Shown: positions 9,073 through 18,496, counted from the stretch's first letter. The stretch: 64,000 bases of DNA from CAVDRM01 sp963611355 (GCA_963611355.1 CAVDRM010000010.1:5459-69458); one strand, 5' to 3'. A program made the numbers and translations. The notes: generated by a model not told the origin, from the letters alone.

Positions 9073-9908
9073 ATACGGTGTACCAGGTGCTGGATGCGCT
9101 CCTTCCGTTTGAGTGCTTTCAGTTTCATTTCATGAAAAACGCTTTGCTGGCAATGCTGCTGCTGACGCCGCTTCTGTCCCTCTTGGGGACGATGGCCGTC
9201 AACCAGCGGATGGCCTTTTTTTCGGATGCGCTGGGACACAGCGCGCTGGCGGGCGTGGGGCTTGGGCTGCTGCTGGGCATTCAGAACGAGCTGCTGAGCC
9301 TGATTATCTTCGGCATCCTGTGGGCGCTGATGATCAGCCGCATCAATCATTCCGGCAGCGCGTCCGCCGATACCATCATCAGCGTTTTTTCATCGACCGG
9401 CATCGCGCTGGGACTGCTGATTTTGTCACGCGGCGGCGGCTTTTCCAAGTATTCCGCTCTGCTGACGGGCGATGTGCTGAGCATTGGCGCTGATGACCTG
9501 TTTTGGCTTTTGTGTGCTTTGATTATCGGCATCATCCTGTGGATCATTATGTATAACAAGCTCCTGCTTACGGCCGTCAACCCGCAGCTTGCGCAGAGCC
9601 GCGGCATTCAGACAAAATGGGTGGAATACGCCTTTGTATGCCTCGTGGCTGTGGCTGTTATGCTGGCCATCCGCTGGGTGGGCGTGCTGCTGATTAACGC
9701 GCTCCTCATCCTGCCCGCCGCTGCCGCCAGAAATATTTCCCAAAATGCCGCCCGGCACGCCCTTTATTCTGTGCTTATCGGCCTTTTATGCGGCATTTTC
9801 GGGCTTGTGGCCGCCTATTATCTGGATACCGGCGTAGGCGCGGCGGTGGTGCTGTGCGCGGCCGTCATCTATGGAATCAGCCTGCCGTTAAGAAGGCTTC
9901 TTCACTAA
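9069..9908 (+). CDS. znuB: metal ABC transporter permease (zinc/manganese type)
   Basis: A 279-residue integral membrane protein of the ABC-3 cation family with about eight hydrophobic segments. NQRMAFFSDALGHSALAGVGLG near residues 45-66 is the family's conserved stretch. VGVLLINALLILPAAAARNIS near 200-220 is the second hallmark. It forms the channel driven by the ATPase encoded just upstream, with ATGA overlap of stop and start. The pair is placed between recA and a glucosidase, with no visible metal-regulator operator in front. Confidence 0.87.
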   Translation: MNTVYQVLDALLPFECFQFHFMKNALLAMLLLTPLLSLLGTMAVNQRMAFFSDALGHSALAGVGLGLLLGIQNELLSLIIFGILWALMISRINHSGSASADTIISVFSSTGIALGLLILSRGGGFSKYSALLTGDVLSIGADDLFWLLCALIIGIILWIIMYNKLLLTAVNPQLAQSRGIQTKWVEYAFVCLVAVAVMLAIRWVGVLLINALLILPAAAARNISQNAARHALYSVLIGLLCGIFGLVAAYYLDTGVGAAVVLCAAVIYGISLPLRRLLH

Positions 9909-9936
9909 TGAATCATTGATTTGGGATGGACGATTG

Positions 9937-11697
9937 ATGCAGCTTTATCACGATTCACGCTCCTTGAACTGCCGTGCGCCGCGGGGCAGTGTGCCTTGCA
10001 GGACGCCTGTCCGCCTTCGCTTATACGGCGCGGACGGCGTGCGGAAGGCCGCCGTTCAGGTCATTTCGGACGGAAAGGCTTCCGAATTGGTCATGACCCG
10101 CCAAGCGGACGGCGGCTATGAGGCGACCTATCAAACGCCCGAAAAACCCGTCCTGTGCTGGTATTATTTTTCGGTTTTCATGTCGGACGGCAGAACGGTT
10201 TATTACGGAAACGCGGGAGACGGCTTGGGCGGCGTGGGGGAAACCTCGGACCATGTGCCGCCCGCCTTTCAGATTACGGTGTACGACCCCGCTTATCAAA
10301 CGCCCGCCTTCATGCGGGATGGCGTGATGTATCAGATTTTTCCGGACCGCTATGCCCGCAGCAAAATGCCGGAGAGCAAGCGGACGGATATTTACATCCA
10401 TGAAAACTGGGACGACCGCCCGAAGGTGCGGGTGGAGAGCATTCCGGGCGACAATTATTCGCTCGATTTTTTCGGCGGTGATTTGAAGGGCATTCAGGCG
10501 CACCTGGCGGAGCTTGCCGATTTGGGCGTGACGGTGATTTACTTAAATCCCATTTTCCGCGCCCGCAGCAACCACCGCTATGATACCTCGGATTATTCCG
10601 TGATAGATCCCATGCTGGGGACGGCGGCGGACTTTGCCGTTCTGTGTCAGGAAGCGCGGAAGTACGGCATCCGCATCATGCTGGACGGTGTGTTCAGTCA
10701 TACGGGCGATGACAGCATTTATTTTAACCGCTATGGCCGCCAGCCGTCCATCGGCGCATGCCAGAGTAAGTCGTCTCCGTTTTATCCGTGGTACAAGTTC
10801 AGTCATTATCCGGATGATTATGCCTGCTGGTGGGGTTTTAAGTCCCTGCCGGAGCTGAACAAGGAAAACGAAGACTACCGCGCCTATATGTTCCGTGAAA
10901 ACGGCATCGTCCGCAAATGGCTGCGGACAGGCGCTTCCGGCTGGCGGCTGGACGTGGCGGACGAGCTGCCGATGCGCTTCCTGCGCGACCTGCGCACGGC
11001 GGCACGCAGGGAAAAGCACGATGCCGTCATTTTGGGCGAGGTCTGGGAGGATGCCAGCCACAAGGTTGCCTACGGCGAGACACGTTGCTATTGCTTGGGG
11101 GACACCCTGGACAGCGTGATGAATTACCCGCTGCGCAATGCCTGCATCAGCTTCCTGCTGGAGAGAACGGATGCCGAAGCGCTCTGCCGCGTGATTCAGT
11201 CGCAGCGGGAAAACTATGCGCCGCCGTTTTATTACAGCCTGATGAATTTAATGGGCAGCCATGACCGAGCGAGGATTTTGAGCATCTTGGGCGGGAGCGT
11301 TTCGCGGGATGACGCCCGCGGCGATGAAAACGAGCCGAAGCTCACGGCGGAGCAGTATGCGCTGGGCAAGCAGAGAATGCTGAAATTCCTGACCATTCTG
11401 GTCTGTCTGCCCGGCATTCCGTGCATTTACTATGGAGATGAGGTCGGCTTGCAGGGTGCGGCAGACCCCTATTGCAGGGGAACGTATCCGTGGGGACACG
11501 AGGATCTTGCGCTGCGTGAGCAGGTGAAGGAGATTCTGACCCTGCGCAAGCGGCAGGTGCTGAGAACGGGCAGCCTGTCCGTCCATTCGGACGGCGCGGA
11601 CGCCATCGTTATCCGCCGCGAAATCAGGGGCGAACAGGATGTGTTCGGAAACGAGGCCAAGAGCGATGCGTTTGAAATGCGCATCAGCCGTAAATAA
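9937..11697 (+). CDS. GH13 alpha-glycosidase (neopullulanase/cyclomaltodextrinase-like)
   Basis: A 586-residue cytoplasmic GH13 enzyme acting on alpha-glucans. Residues 1-120 form a beta domain like CBM34; the catalytic barrel begins near GVMYQIFPDRYARS. Catalytic residues are the nucleophile D339 in GWRLDVADE, acid/base E368 in ILGEVWED and transition-state D443 in NLMGSHDRARI. No signal peptide, so it probably acts on imported maltodextrins. ATG 9937 is preferred over TTG 9916 because GGGATGGA lies just upstream. The C-terminal beta domain looks short: the protein ends about 30 residues after VIRREI. It starts 28 bases after the metal permease. Confidence 0.87.
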   Translation: MQLYHDSRSLNCRAPRGSVPCRTPVRLRLYGADGVRKAAVQVISDGKASELVMTRQADGGYEATYQTPEKPVLCWYYFSVFMSDGRTVYYGNAGDGLGGVGETSDHVPPAFQITVYDPAYQTPAFMRDGVMYQIFPDRYARSKMPESKRTDIYIHENWDDRPKVRVESIPGDNYSLDFFGGDLKGIQAHLAELADLGVTVIYLNPIFRARSNHRYDTSDYSVIDPMLGTAADFAVLCQEARKYGIRIMLDGVFSHTGDDSIYFNRYGRQPSIGACQSKSSPFYPWYKFSHYPDDYACWWGFKSLPELNKENEDYRAYMFRENGIVRKWLRTGASGWRLDVADELPMRFLRDLRTAARREKHDAVILGEVWEDASHKVAYGETRCYCLGDTLDSVMNYPLRNACISFLLERTDAEALCRVIQSQRENYAPPFYYSLMNLMGSHDRARILSILGGSVSRDDARGDENEPKLTAEQYALGKQRMLKFLTILVCLPGIPCIYYGDEVGLQGAADPYCRGTYPWGHEDLALREQVKEILTLRKRQVLRTGSLSVHSDGADAIVIRREIRGEQDVFGNEAKSDAFEMRISRK

Positions 11698-11706
11698 GCC
11701 GGCAGC

Positions 11707-11735
11707 TTGCGGAAAAAAGGCTTTTTCGGTATAAT
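11707..11735 (+). promoter_or_regulatory. sigma-A promoter for the walJ-comEC-holA-rsmG run
   Basis: TTGCGG (11707-11712) and a perfect TATAAT (11730-11735) are separated by 17 bases, 47 bases before the ATG of the metallo-hydrolase. Confidence 0.75.
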
Positions 11736-11781
11736 GAAGCCGTTATTTTGCCGTACATGCGGCGTTGGGTGAAGGGATGCT

Positions 11782-12585
11782 ATGGAGCTGACATTTTGTC
11801 CGTTGTACAGCGGCTCAAGCGGCAATGCGCTGTTCGTTGCCGCCGGAAATACGAGGATTCTGATTGATGCGGGGCTGTCCGGCAAGGCTACGGAGGAAGC
11901 GCTGAAAAAGGTCTGCGTATTGCCGGAAACCTTGGATGCCATCGTTGTCACGCATGAGCACAGCGATCATGTCCGCGGCGTCGGCATTTTGAGCCGGAAA
12001 TATCATCTGCCGGTTTACGCCAATGAGCCGACGTTTCAGGCGATGTTAAGGAGCATCGGCGCGATTGAGCCGCGCAATATCCGCATCTTTGATTCGGACG
12101 GAGATTTTTTTATCGGCGATTTGGCTTTACGTCCCATCCCCATTCCGCATGACGCGGCCGAGCCGGTCGGCTATCGGGTGTATTACGGCGGCCACAGCCT
12201 GTCCGTGGCAACAGACATGGGTTATATGAAAAAATCCGTCTTTCAGATGCTGGCGGGCAGCAATTTGATTCTGCTGGAAAGCAACCATGACCCGGATATG
12301 CTGCGCCGAAATGTGCATTATTCCGCACGGCTGAAGGAAAGAATTTTGAGCAATCACGGGCATTTGAGCAATGAAACCAGCGCCCGCGCCCTGTGCGAGC
12401 TGCAGGGGACGGGGGTCAGACAGGTAATTTTGGGCCATCTGAGCGGCGAAAACAATACGCCGGAGCTGGCCATGACAACGGCGGTCGATATGCTGGCCGC
12501 AAACGGCATCGCTGCGGGACGGGATGTGCAGGTGGATATGGCCTGGCGCGACCGTGTCGGCAGCGTGTACACAATCGGCTCATGA
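11782..12585 (+). CDS. walJ: MBL-fold metallo-hydrolase, WalJ/YycJ-like
   Basis: A 267-residue metallo-beta-lactamase fold protein. The metal-binding motif is THEHSDHVRG near residue 57; further ligands are IPHDAAEP, ATDMGY and a late GHLSGEN. N-terminal LYSGSSGNALFV is the signature of the YycJ/WalJ group, which in Bacillus accompanies the WalRK system and is linked to cell wall and replication coordination. Here walRK is not adjacent. It has its own promoter and overlaps comEC by four bases. Confidence 0.85.
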   Translation: MELTFCPLYSGSSGNALFVAAGNTRILIDAGLSGKATEEALKKVCVLPETLDAIVVTHEHSDHVRGVGILSRKYHLPVYANEPTFQAMLRSIGAIEPRNIRIFDSDGDFFIGDLALRPIPIPHDAAEPVGYRVYYGGHSLSVATDMGYMKKSVFQMLAGSNLILLESNHDPDMLRRNVHYSARLKERILSNHGHLSNETSARALCELQGTGVRQVILGHLSGENNTPELAMTTAVDMLAANGIAAGRDVQVDMAWRDRVGSVYTIGS

Positions 12586-14888
12586 TGAATTGGCAGAAAA
12601 CAGCATTTTTTGAGCGGCAGCCGTTCGTGCTTTTGTCCTTAGCGGCGATGGCGGGCATTCTGATGAGCGTTTTTGTGCCGCTGTCGCTGCTCGTGTGGGG
12701 CTGCTGCGCGGCGCTTTCATCGGTTTGTCTCGTGCTGCTCAAAAAGTCCGGCAGAAGCTGTTTATACGGTCTCGGCGTGGTGTGCTTTTTTCTGTTCGGC
12801 TTGTTGAGCTCCGCGTGGATGCAGCCCTCCGCCGTGCCGGAGGGGAATTATTTTGTCCGCGCCATCGTCTGCGATGCGCCAAGGACGGATGAAGAAAAGG
12901 ATCATGTCAGCGCCTATCTGCGCGACGTCCGCTTGACATACGCGGAGGGCGGAGACTATCGGCTTTCCAAAGTATATTGGACGTATTACGGCATTGAGGA
13001 GGAATTGCCGGAGGCGGGGCGCGAGGTGACCTTTCAGGCGCGGCTTTATCATCCGCAGGGGCAGGTCAACCCAAACGGCTTTGATTTTCGGCTTTATTTG
13101 AACAGGAGCGGCATTGCGAACTGCCTCTATGGGCGAAGCGATTTTGTACAGAGCGGGCAGATGTACAGCGATTTCCGCACCATGATTTTGTCTCTGCGTC
13201 TTGCTGTCGGTCGTCGGCTGGATACGCTGTTCGGCGAGCAGAGCGCCCTGCCCAAGGCGCTTTTGCTGGGCGAGCGCGAGGATATGCCGGAGGCGGTCAG
13301 CGAGGCGTTTTCCAAGTCCGGCATTGCGCATGTGCTGGCTGTTTCCGGCCTGCATGTCGGGCTTTTGGCCGGGGCGCTGCTAATGCTGCTGCGAAAACTC
13401 GTTTATCCGCGCCTCCGTGCCGTTATCCTGGATGTTTTTTTGATATTGTATTGTCTCTTGCTCGATTGTACGCCGAGCGTTGTCCGCGCCTCCGTGATGC
13501 TGGCTGTCTCCGTCTTTTTTAAAAATCGGCTGGAAAGGGCAGACGGGCTGTGGGTCTTGTCGCTCAGTCTGTTAATCGTTCTTTTGATTCAGCCGCTGGA
13601 GCTTCTGTCAAACGGGCTGATTTTATCTTACGGCGCTGTGTTGGGCATCATCTTTTTTGCGGATGCAGCGGATGAAAGGCTGTGCGGGGTCATCCCGTCC
13701 CCAATGCTTCGCTCCGGCGCGGCGGCCACGGTGGGGGCAACGGTGGGAACGGCCATTCCATCTGCGCTGATGTTTCATCGCTTTGCGCCTCTTGCGCTCA
13801 TCGTCAGCCCCCTGGTCTGCCTGCTCTTGGGCGTTCTGCTCCCCGTCTATGCGCTCGTTTTGCTGATAGGCAGCATCTGGCTTCCGGTCGCCATGCTCTT
13901 GGCGCAGCCTGTTCAGGCATTGACAAAGATCATTCAAGACATTATTTTATGGACGGGCAATCTGCCTTTCGCCGTTCTGCGTGTGCCGGATATCCCGCTG
14001 CCGCTGATTCCGTTTTTCATTGCGCTGCCGTGTGTTTTGTCTCCCTATTGCGCTTTGCAAAAAAGGAAGCGCCGCGCCCTGCTCCTTGTCCTGCTGATTG
14101 CAGGCAGCGGGCTGCATGTCGCAACGCTTGACAGAGCCCTGTCCTATACCCAGCTTTCCATCGGCAACAATGACAGTGCCGTTTTGCAGGATGGACGCAG
14201 GACGGTGGTGGTGGATACGGGCGATGACGCCCAAGACCTGTGCAGCTATCTTTTGGCAAAGGGACGCGGCATCGATACGCTGGTTTTAACGCATCTTCAT
14301 GCTGACCACTGCTTGGGAACGCTGGATCTGCTGGAGGAAAACATTCCCATCGGGCAGGTGATTTTGCCGAATGGTGCGTTAAAGGGAAATGTATCGGAGC
14401 AGTGTGCGGCGCTCGTCACATTGCTGGAGGAAAAGAACATCCCCGTCCGTTATGCCGCGGCCGGAGAAAACATTGAATGCGGGCGCATCAGGATGACCGT
14501 ACTGTGGCCTTATGCAGACACCGTCCGTGCCATGCAGGATTTGAATGATTACTCCATGGCGCTTCTGTGCGAAATGGGCGATGTGAAGCTGCTGCTGACG
14601 GGCGATTTATCCGGCGTTTATGACCGCTATGCGGCGCAGAAGGCAGATATCCTGAAGGTGTCGCATCACGGCGGAAAAAACGAAACGAGTGAAGAATTTT
14701 TATCCGTGGTGCAGCCGCAGATGGCCGTCGTCAGCGCCGGAGGACGCGGCGGCAAGCCCTCCGATGAGGTGCTGGCAAGGCTGAATAGCATCGGCGCGGA
14801 AACCTATGTAACAGGCACATCGGGCGCCGTGCGGATAGAATGCACACAGGCGGGCTTTGTCGTCCGTCCCTTCCGAAAGGAGGAATAA
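12582..14888 (+). CDS. comEC: DNA internalization competence protein ComEC/Rec2
   Basis: A 768-residue ComEC, the inner-membrane channel for single-stranded DNA in natural transformation. An N-terminal soluble OB-like domain (DUF4131, residues 60-190) follows two hydrophobic helices. The competence domain has FSKSGIAHVLAVSGLHVGLLAG and many helices. The C-terminal metallo-beta-lactamase domain has LVLTHLHADHCLGTL and LKVSHHGGKNET. Full length for the family and no break. The ATG overlaps the previous stop; the frame is open further upstream but that part is antisense-like to walJ and has no ribosome site. No other competence genes are in the window. Confidence 0.93.
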   Translation: MMNWQKTAFFERQPFVLLSLAAMAGILMSVFVPLSLLVWGCCAALSSVCLVLLKKSGRSCLYGLGVVCFFLFGLLSSAWMQPSAVPEGNYFVRAIVCDAPRTDEEKDHVSAYLRDVRLTYAEGGDYRLSKVYWTYYGIEEELPEAGREVTFQARLYHPQGQVNPNGFDFRLYLNRSGIANCLYGRSDFVQSGQMYSDFRTMILSLRLAVGRRLDTLFGEQSALPKALLLGEREDMPEAVSEAFSKSGIAHVLAVSGLHVGLLAGALLMLLRKLVYPRLRAVILDVFLILYCLLLDCTPSVVRASVMLAVSVFFKNRLERADGLWVLSLSLLIVLLIQPLELLSNGLILSYGAVLGIIFFADAADERLCGVIPSPMLRSGAAATVGATVGTAIPSALMFHRFAPLALIVSPLVCLLLGVLLPVYALVLLIGSIWLPVAMLLAQPVQALTKIIQDIILWTGNLPFAVLRVPDIPLPLIPFFIALPCVLSPYCALQKRKRRALLLVLLIAGSGLHVATLDRALSYTQLSIGNNDSAVLQDGRRTVVVDTGDDAQDLCSYLLAKGRGIDTLVLTHLHADHCLGTLDLLEENIPIGQVILPNGALKGNVSEQCAALVTLLEEKNIPVRYAAAGENIECGRIRMTVLWPYADTVRAMQDLNDYSMALLCEMGDVKLLLTGDLSGVYDRYAAQKADILKVSHHGGKNETSEEFLSVVQPQMAVVSAGGRGGKPSDEVLARLNSIGAETYVTGTSGAVRIECTQAGFVVRPFRKEE

Positions 14889-14891
14889 ATC

Positions 14892-15953
14892 ATGACGCAT
14901 AAAGAGTTTTTTGCGGCGATAGACAACGAAACGCCCGCTCGGTGCTATCTTTTGGAGGGCGAGGAGGAGTTTGTCAAGCGAGCCGTGCTGAACCGCCTTC
15001 GGCAGAAAACGGTCGGCGATGCCTTCCCCGAAATGAACGATATGCGCCTGATAGATCCGGATGCGGACAAGCTCATCGCCGCCAATGAAACGCTGCCCTT
15101 CATGGCCGATATGCGCATCACCACGGTGACGGAATGCAGGATGCTGCTCAGCAAAAAGACCAACAGGGACAATAAGGATAAGAACGGTGACAATGATTAT
15201 GACGAGGATGCCGGCGCGGAGAAGCTCAAAAAGTATCTGACCAATCTGCCGCAGACAAGCTGCCTTGTGTTTTATGTGCGCGGCAAGGCGGATAAGACGA
15301 GAAAGCTGTATCTGGCGCTGAAAAAGCATGCCGTCATTGTGGCCTGCGACCGCCTGAACGACGAAGAATTGGTGAAATGGCTCTCAAAGGGCTTTAAACA
15401 GAACGGCAAGAGCATCAGGCGGGAGACCTGTCAGCAGCTTTATTTTTCAGCCGGCAGAGATTTGACAAAGCTGGACGGCGAAATCGCCAAGCTGAGCGCC
15501 TATGCGGATACCCGCGATGAAATCACCGCCGAGGACATTGAAGCCGTTTGTACGAAGACAACGGAATGCGTGGTGTTCGATATGGTGGAAACGCTGCTGA
15601 ATGGAAACGGAAAAAAAGCGTTTGAACAGCTGAACGCGCTTTTGCTGAACGGTGAAAACAGAATGCTCCTGCTGTCGCTGGTGGGGCGGCAGTGCCGTCA
15701 GCTTCTGAGCGTCATGCGTATGGCCGCCGCTAAACGCTCCGGCGGGGAAATCGCCTCGGCGGTCGGCATTCCGCCGGTTGTTGTTCAGAAAATTTTACGG
15801 CAGGCGCGGCTTTACACGGAGGCGCAGCTCAAGGAAATGACGGCGGTCTGTCTGGACACGGAATATCAGGTCAAGTCCGGCCGTATGAATGAGGAAGGCT
15901 CTTTAGAGCAGGTGATGCTCGACATCCTGTCCATCAGAAAGAAGGGAAAGTAA
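14892..15953 (+). CDS. holA: DNA polymerase III subunit delta
   Basis: A 353-residue delta subunit, the clamp-loader arm that opens the beta sliding clamp. The N-terminal AAA+-like domain begins YLLEGEEEFVKRAVLNRL; the C-terminal collar region includes GNGKKAFEQLNALL and LVGRQCRQLL. A lysine and aspartate-rich insertion (residues 80-105) is variable in the family. It follows comEC by three bases, a pairing widely conserved in Firmicutes, where holA sits just after comEC. Confidence 0.93.
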   Translation: MTHKEFFAAIDNETPARCYLLEGEEEFVKRAVLNRLRQKTVGDAFPEMNDMRLIDPDADKLIAANETLPFMADMRITTVTECRMLLSKKTNRDNKDKNGDNDYDEDAGAEKLKKYLTNLPQTSCLVFYVRGKADKTRKLYLALKKHAVIVACDRLNDEELVKWLSKGFKQNGKSIRRETCQQLYFSAGRDLTKLDGEIAKLSAYADTRDEITAEDIEAVCTKTTECVVFDMVETLLNGNGKKAFEQLNALLLNGENRMLLLSLVGRQCRQLLSVMRMAAAKRSGGEIASAVGIPPVVVQKILRQARLYTEAQLKEMTAVCLDTEYQVKSGRMNEEGSLEQVMLDILSIRKKGK

Positions 15954-15956
15954 GGG

Positions 15957-16694
15957 ATGCGTGAAAAAATCAGGCAGGTGCTTTCGTCTCTTCATATACA
16001 GCTGGACGGCGAGCCGCTGGAGCAGCTCAGTGAATATCAGGCGCTGCTGTGCGAATGGAACGAGCGGATGGATTTAACCAATGTCGCGCCCGATGAAATG
16101 CCCCTGCGCCATTTTGCGGATTCCCTGAAGCCGCTGTTTGACGCGCCGGAACTGTTCGGCAGCGGCATTCGGATCATCGATGTGGGGACAGGCGCGGGCT
16201 TTCCGGGGCTGCCGCTGGCAATCGTGCGGAAGGATATTGAAGTGACGCTGCTGGATGCCCAGCGGAAGCGGTGCGACTTTTTAGCGGAAGTGGCAGGGAG
16301 GCTTTCGCTTTCCAATGTGCGGGTGCTGCATCTGCGCGCCGAGGATGCCGGCAGGGCAGAGGAGCTTCGGGAAAGGTTTGATTTGGCCGTTGCCCGTGCG
16401 GTCGCGCCGATGAGCATACTGCTCGAATATCTGCTCCCCTTCGTCAAGGTGAACGGTCATGCGCTGGCATGGAAGGGACCGGCCGTGCCGGAGGAATTGG
16501 AGAGTGCCGAACGCGCTTCTGAGCTACTTGGCGGCGGCAGCATCGAAACAAGAGAAAGCGTGCTTCTGGACAGAACGCAGATTTTGGCGTTTGTTCAAAA
16601 AATACAGATGACTCCCAAGCAGTATCCGCGCAAAAGCGGCATCCCGTCCAAAAAGCCGCTCGGAATAACGGTTGAAAAAGCAAAGCATTCATGA
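15957..16694 (+). CDS. rsmG: 16S rRNA (guanine527-N7)-methyltransferase RsmG
   Basis: A 245-residue SAM-dependent methyltransferase (GidB) that methylates G527 of 16S rRNA, near the streptomycin site. The SAM-binding loop DVGTGAGFPGLPLAI lies at about 75-90; FDLAVARAVAPM and the C-terminal RKSGIPSKKPL are family blocks. It begins three bases after holA. The usual neighbour mnmG is absent; here rsmG ends an operon that also carries comEC and holA. Confidence 0.95.
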   Translation: MREKIRQVLSSLHIQLDGEPLEQLSEYQALLCEWNERMDLTNVAPDEMPLRHFADSLKPLFDAPELFGSGIRIIDVGTGAGFPGLPLAIVRKDIEVTLLDAQRKRCDFLAEVAGRLSLSNVRVLHLRAEDAGRAEELRERFDLAVARAVAPMSILLEYLLPFVKVNGHALAWKGPAVPEELESAERASELLGGGSIETRESVLLDRTQILAFVQKIQMTPKQYPRKSGIPSKKPLGITVEKAKHS

Positions 16695-16760
16695 TAAGAT
16701 AAGTATAAAGTCGTATATTTCGTGTGCGGAAAACATTGCCGCAAGCAAAGGAGGCGCAAT

Positions 16761-17930
16761 ATGGCTGAACATGTAAACAGAACGACGGAGAAAAAGGCAA
16801 AATCGTTTTCCTGCCCCTCTTGCGGCGGCAGAATGCTGTTTGACCCGGAAACGCAGAAGCTGAAGTGCCCATACTGCGAGACGCTCAAGGACGTTGATTT
16901 GAGCCGATATACCCCCAAGGAATATGATATCCACTCGGCGCCAGCTGCCGATGCGGAGGATGAATGGGGTGATACCACCCGCGTGATGCGCTGCAAGGGC
17001 TGCGGCGCCGAAATCGTTTTGACGGGCGAAACCTCTGCTGACCGCTGCGCCTTCTGCGGCGCTCCGCACGTCATGGAGGATCAGTCCAAGGCGGGCATTG
17101 CGCCGGAAAGCGTTCTGCCCTTCGGTGTGACGCAGAAGCAGGCCGCGCAGGGCTTTAAAAAGTGGATAGGGAAAAAGCTCTTTGCGCCTTCCAAAGCAAA
17201 GAAAATGGCCGCACTGGGAGAAATCGCGGGCGTTTATCTGCCGCACTGGACCTATGATGCCCAGAGCGTTTCCCGCTATGTCGGTCAGGAGGGACACTAC
17301 TATTATGTGGAAGTGCCCGTGAAGGTGACGGAGAACGGCCGGACGCGCACGGAAATGCGGAGGGAGCGCCGGACGAATTGGCGGCCGACCAGCGGCGTGG
17401 TTGCACATTCGTTTGACGATATTTTGATTAACGGCAGCCATCGCCTGCCGGATGATTTGCTGTCCCGCGTCCGTCCCTATGATCTGAGCCGCCTGGCGCG
17501 TTATGCGCCCGCCTTTTTGAGCGGCTTTGCCAGCGAAAAACCGGCAGTCGATGTGCAGGAGGGCTGGAAAGACGCGCAGAGTGTGATTGACGAGAAAATG
17601 CGTTCCTTGGCCAGACAGGATATCCTGTCTCATGCGGACGAGGCACGCGTCAGCTCCGTTCAAACGACGAACAGCCAGGTCAAATATAAGCTGATGCTGC
17701 TGCCGATGTATCTCAGCTCCTTCAAATTCAAGAACAAAGCCTATCATGTTCTGGTCAACGGTCAGACGGGTCGCGTCGGCGGTCAGGCGCCGGTCAGCCC
17801 GCTGCGTGTGCTGCTTGCGGTGCTGCTTGGTCTTGCAGTCTTGGCAGGGCTGTATCTCTTATTTACGGGCGGAGACAGCGGGTCGGAATCTTATCATTAT
17901 ATGTCCGGCCTGCTTCGGCAGTTGTTGTGA
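16761..17930 (+). CDS. zinc-ribbon membrane protein, function unknown
   Basis: A 389-residue protein with two N-terminal zinc ribbons: FSCPSCGGRM with CPYCE, then CKGCGAE with CAFCGAP. These resemble TFIIB-type ribbons. A basic middle region has several Y/W-rich beta strands (PHWTYDAQ, GHYYYVEVPV). One hydrophobic helix near residues 350-372 anchors the C terminus, leaving about 16 residues after it. This layout is seen in uncharacterised Firmicute proteins. AAAGGAGG lies six bases before ATG 16761. A strong terminator follows at 18038. It may help assemble or watch a membrane complex, but the sequence gives no function. Confidence 0.75.
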   Translation: MAEHVNRTTEKKAKSFSCPSCGGRMLFDPETQKLKCPYCETLKDVDLSRYTPKEYDIHSAPAADAEDEWGDTTRVMRCKGCGAEIVLTGETSADRCAFCGAPHVMEDQSKAGIAPESVLPFGVTQKQAAQGFKKWIGKKLFAPSKAKKMAALGEIAGVYLPHWTYDAQSVSRYVGQEGHYYYVEVPVKVTENGRTRTEMRRERRTNWRPTSGVVAHSFDDILINGSHRLPDDLLSRVRPYDLSRLARYAPAFLSGFASEKPAVDVQEGWKDAQSVIDEKMRSLARQDILSHADEARVSSVQTTNSQVKYKLMLLPMYLSSFKFKNKAYHVLVNGQTGRVGGQAPVSPLRVLLAVLLGLAVLAGLYLLFTGGDSGSESYHYMSGLLRQLL

Positions 17931-18037
17931 TTTATTCATGCTCTGTTCAAATTTTCGACACATATTTCCGATATGATAAATTTGTGGGCGGGATTTGATA
18001 CATTTCGCCCATCCTCTCTCTCCCCTTCTTATAGGCA

Positions 18038-18068
18038 GGGCGCACGATTCGTGCGCCCCGTCTTTTTT
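18038..18068 (+). terminator. strong intrinsic terminator after the zinc-ribbon gene
   Basis: GGGCGCACGA pairs with TCGTGCGCCC in a 9-10 bp GC-rich stem, followed by CGTCTTTTTT. It lies 108 bases after the stop of the zinc-ribbon gene. Confidence 0.85.
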
Positions 18069-18162
18069 GCCCGTGGCGGACAAAAATGCATCGTTATTTT
18101 TCCAATAATTCAAAAGTACAATAAAAAAACAAACTATATGCACGAAATGCAGGACATATGCC

Positions 18163-18309
18163 ATGATGCACATCGCCGAGAATATGCGGATGAGCACCGG
18201 CTGCATCACTCCGCTCTACTTCTACACCGACATCTATATGCTGGATGACAGCGTGCAGGGCTTCTACTCCAACCCGCTGGGCTATAAATACTTCATGCAC
18301 TGCACCTAA
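18163..18309 (+). pseudogene. C-terminal remnant of an OppA-type peptide-binding protein
   Basis: Only the last 48 residues of an extracellular peptide-binding protein remain. The readable end TPLYFYTDIYML and then NPLGYKYFMH closely follows the normal C terminus of OppA/DppA-type solute-binding proteins, where I/TPLYFYT and SPLGYKYF are hallmark stretches. Upstream, frames shift and the DNA becomes AT-rich, and a strong terminator (18038-18068) cuts it off from the previous gene, so no intact gene can be rebuilt. The first in-frame ATG is 18163, with no good ribosome binding site. I read this as a decayed gene tail, not an active small protein. Confidence 0.6.
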
Positions 18310-18337
18310 GCCGAATAAGCGATAACGAAACAAGAAG

Positions 18338-18376
18338 GGACTGTCTCACTCTCATCAAGTGAGGCAGTCCTTTCAG
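18338..18376 (+). terminator. intrinsic terminator of the former peptide-binding gene
   Basis: GGACTGTCTCAC and GTGAGGCAGTCC form a 12-bp stem with a nine-base loop, followed by TTTCAGTTT. It sits 28 bases after the remnant's stop, exactly where the original gene's terminator would be expected. Confidence 0.75.
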
Positions 18377-18433
18377 TTTCATGATTGGTTACAAAAATCG
18401 ACAAAAATATCGGAGCTTTTTACACAACAACAG

Positions 18434-18462
18434 TTGATTTTGCATATTTTTTATGATATGCT
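18434..18462 (+). promoter_or_regulatory. promoter of the 42-residue small gene
   Basis: TTGATT (18434-18439) and TATGCT (18457-18462) are 17 bases apart, in an AT-rich stretch 34 bases before the small gene's GTG. Confidence 0.5.
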
Positions 18463-18496
18463 GTAACTGAATAATCGAAGTCAGGAGGAAAGCGCG

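Noticed and set aside
12393..12581. N-terminal extension of comEC
   Set aside because: It overlaps the metallo-hydrolase gene; family members start near MNWQKTAFF-type text.
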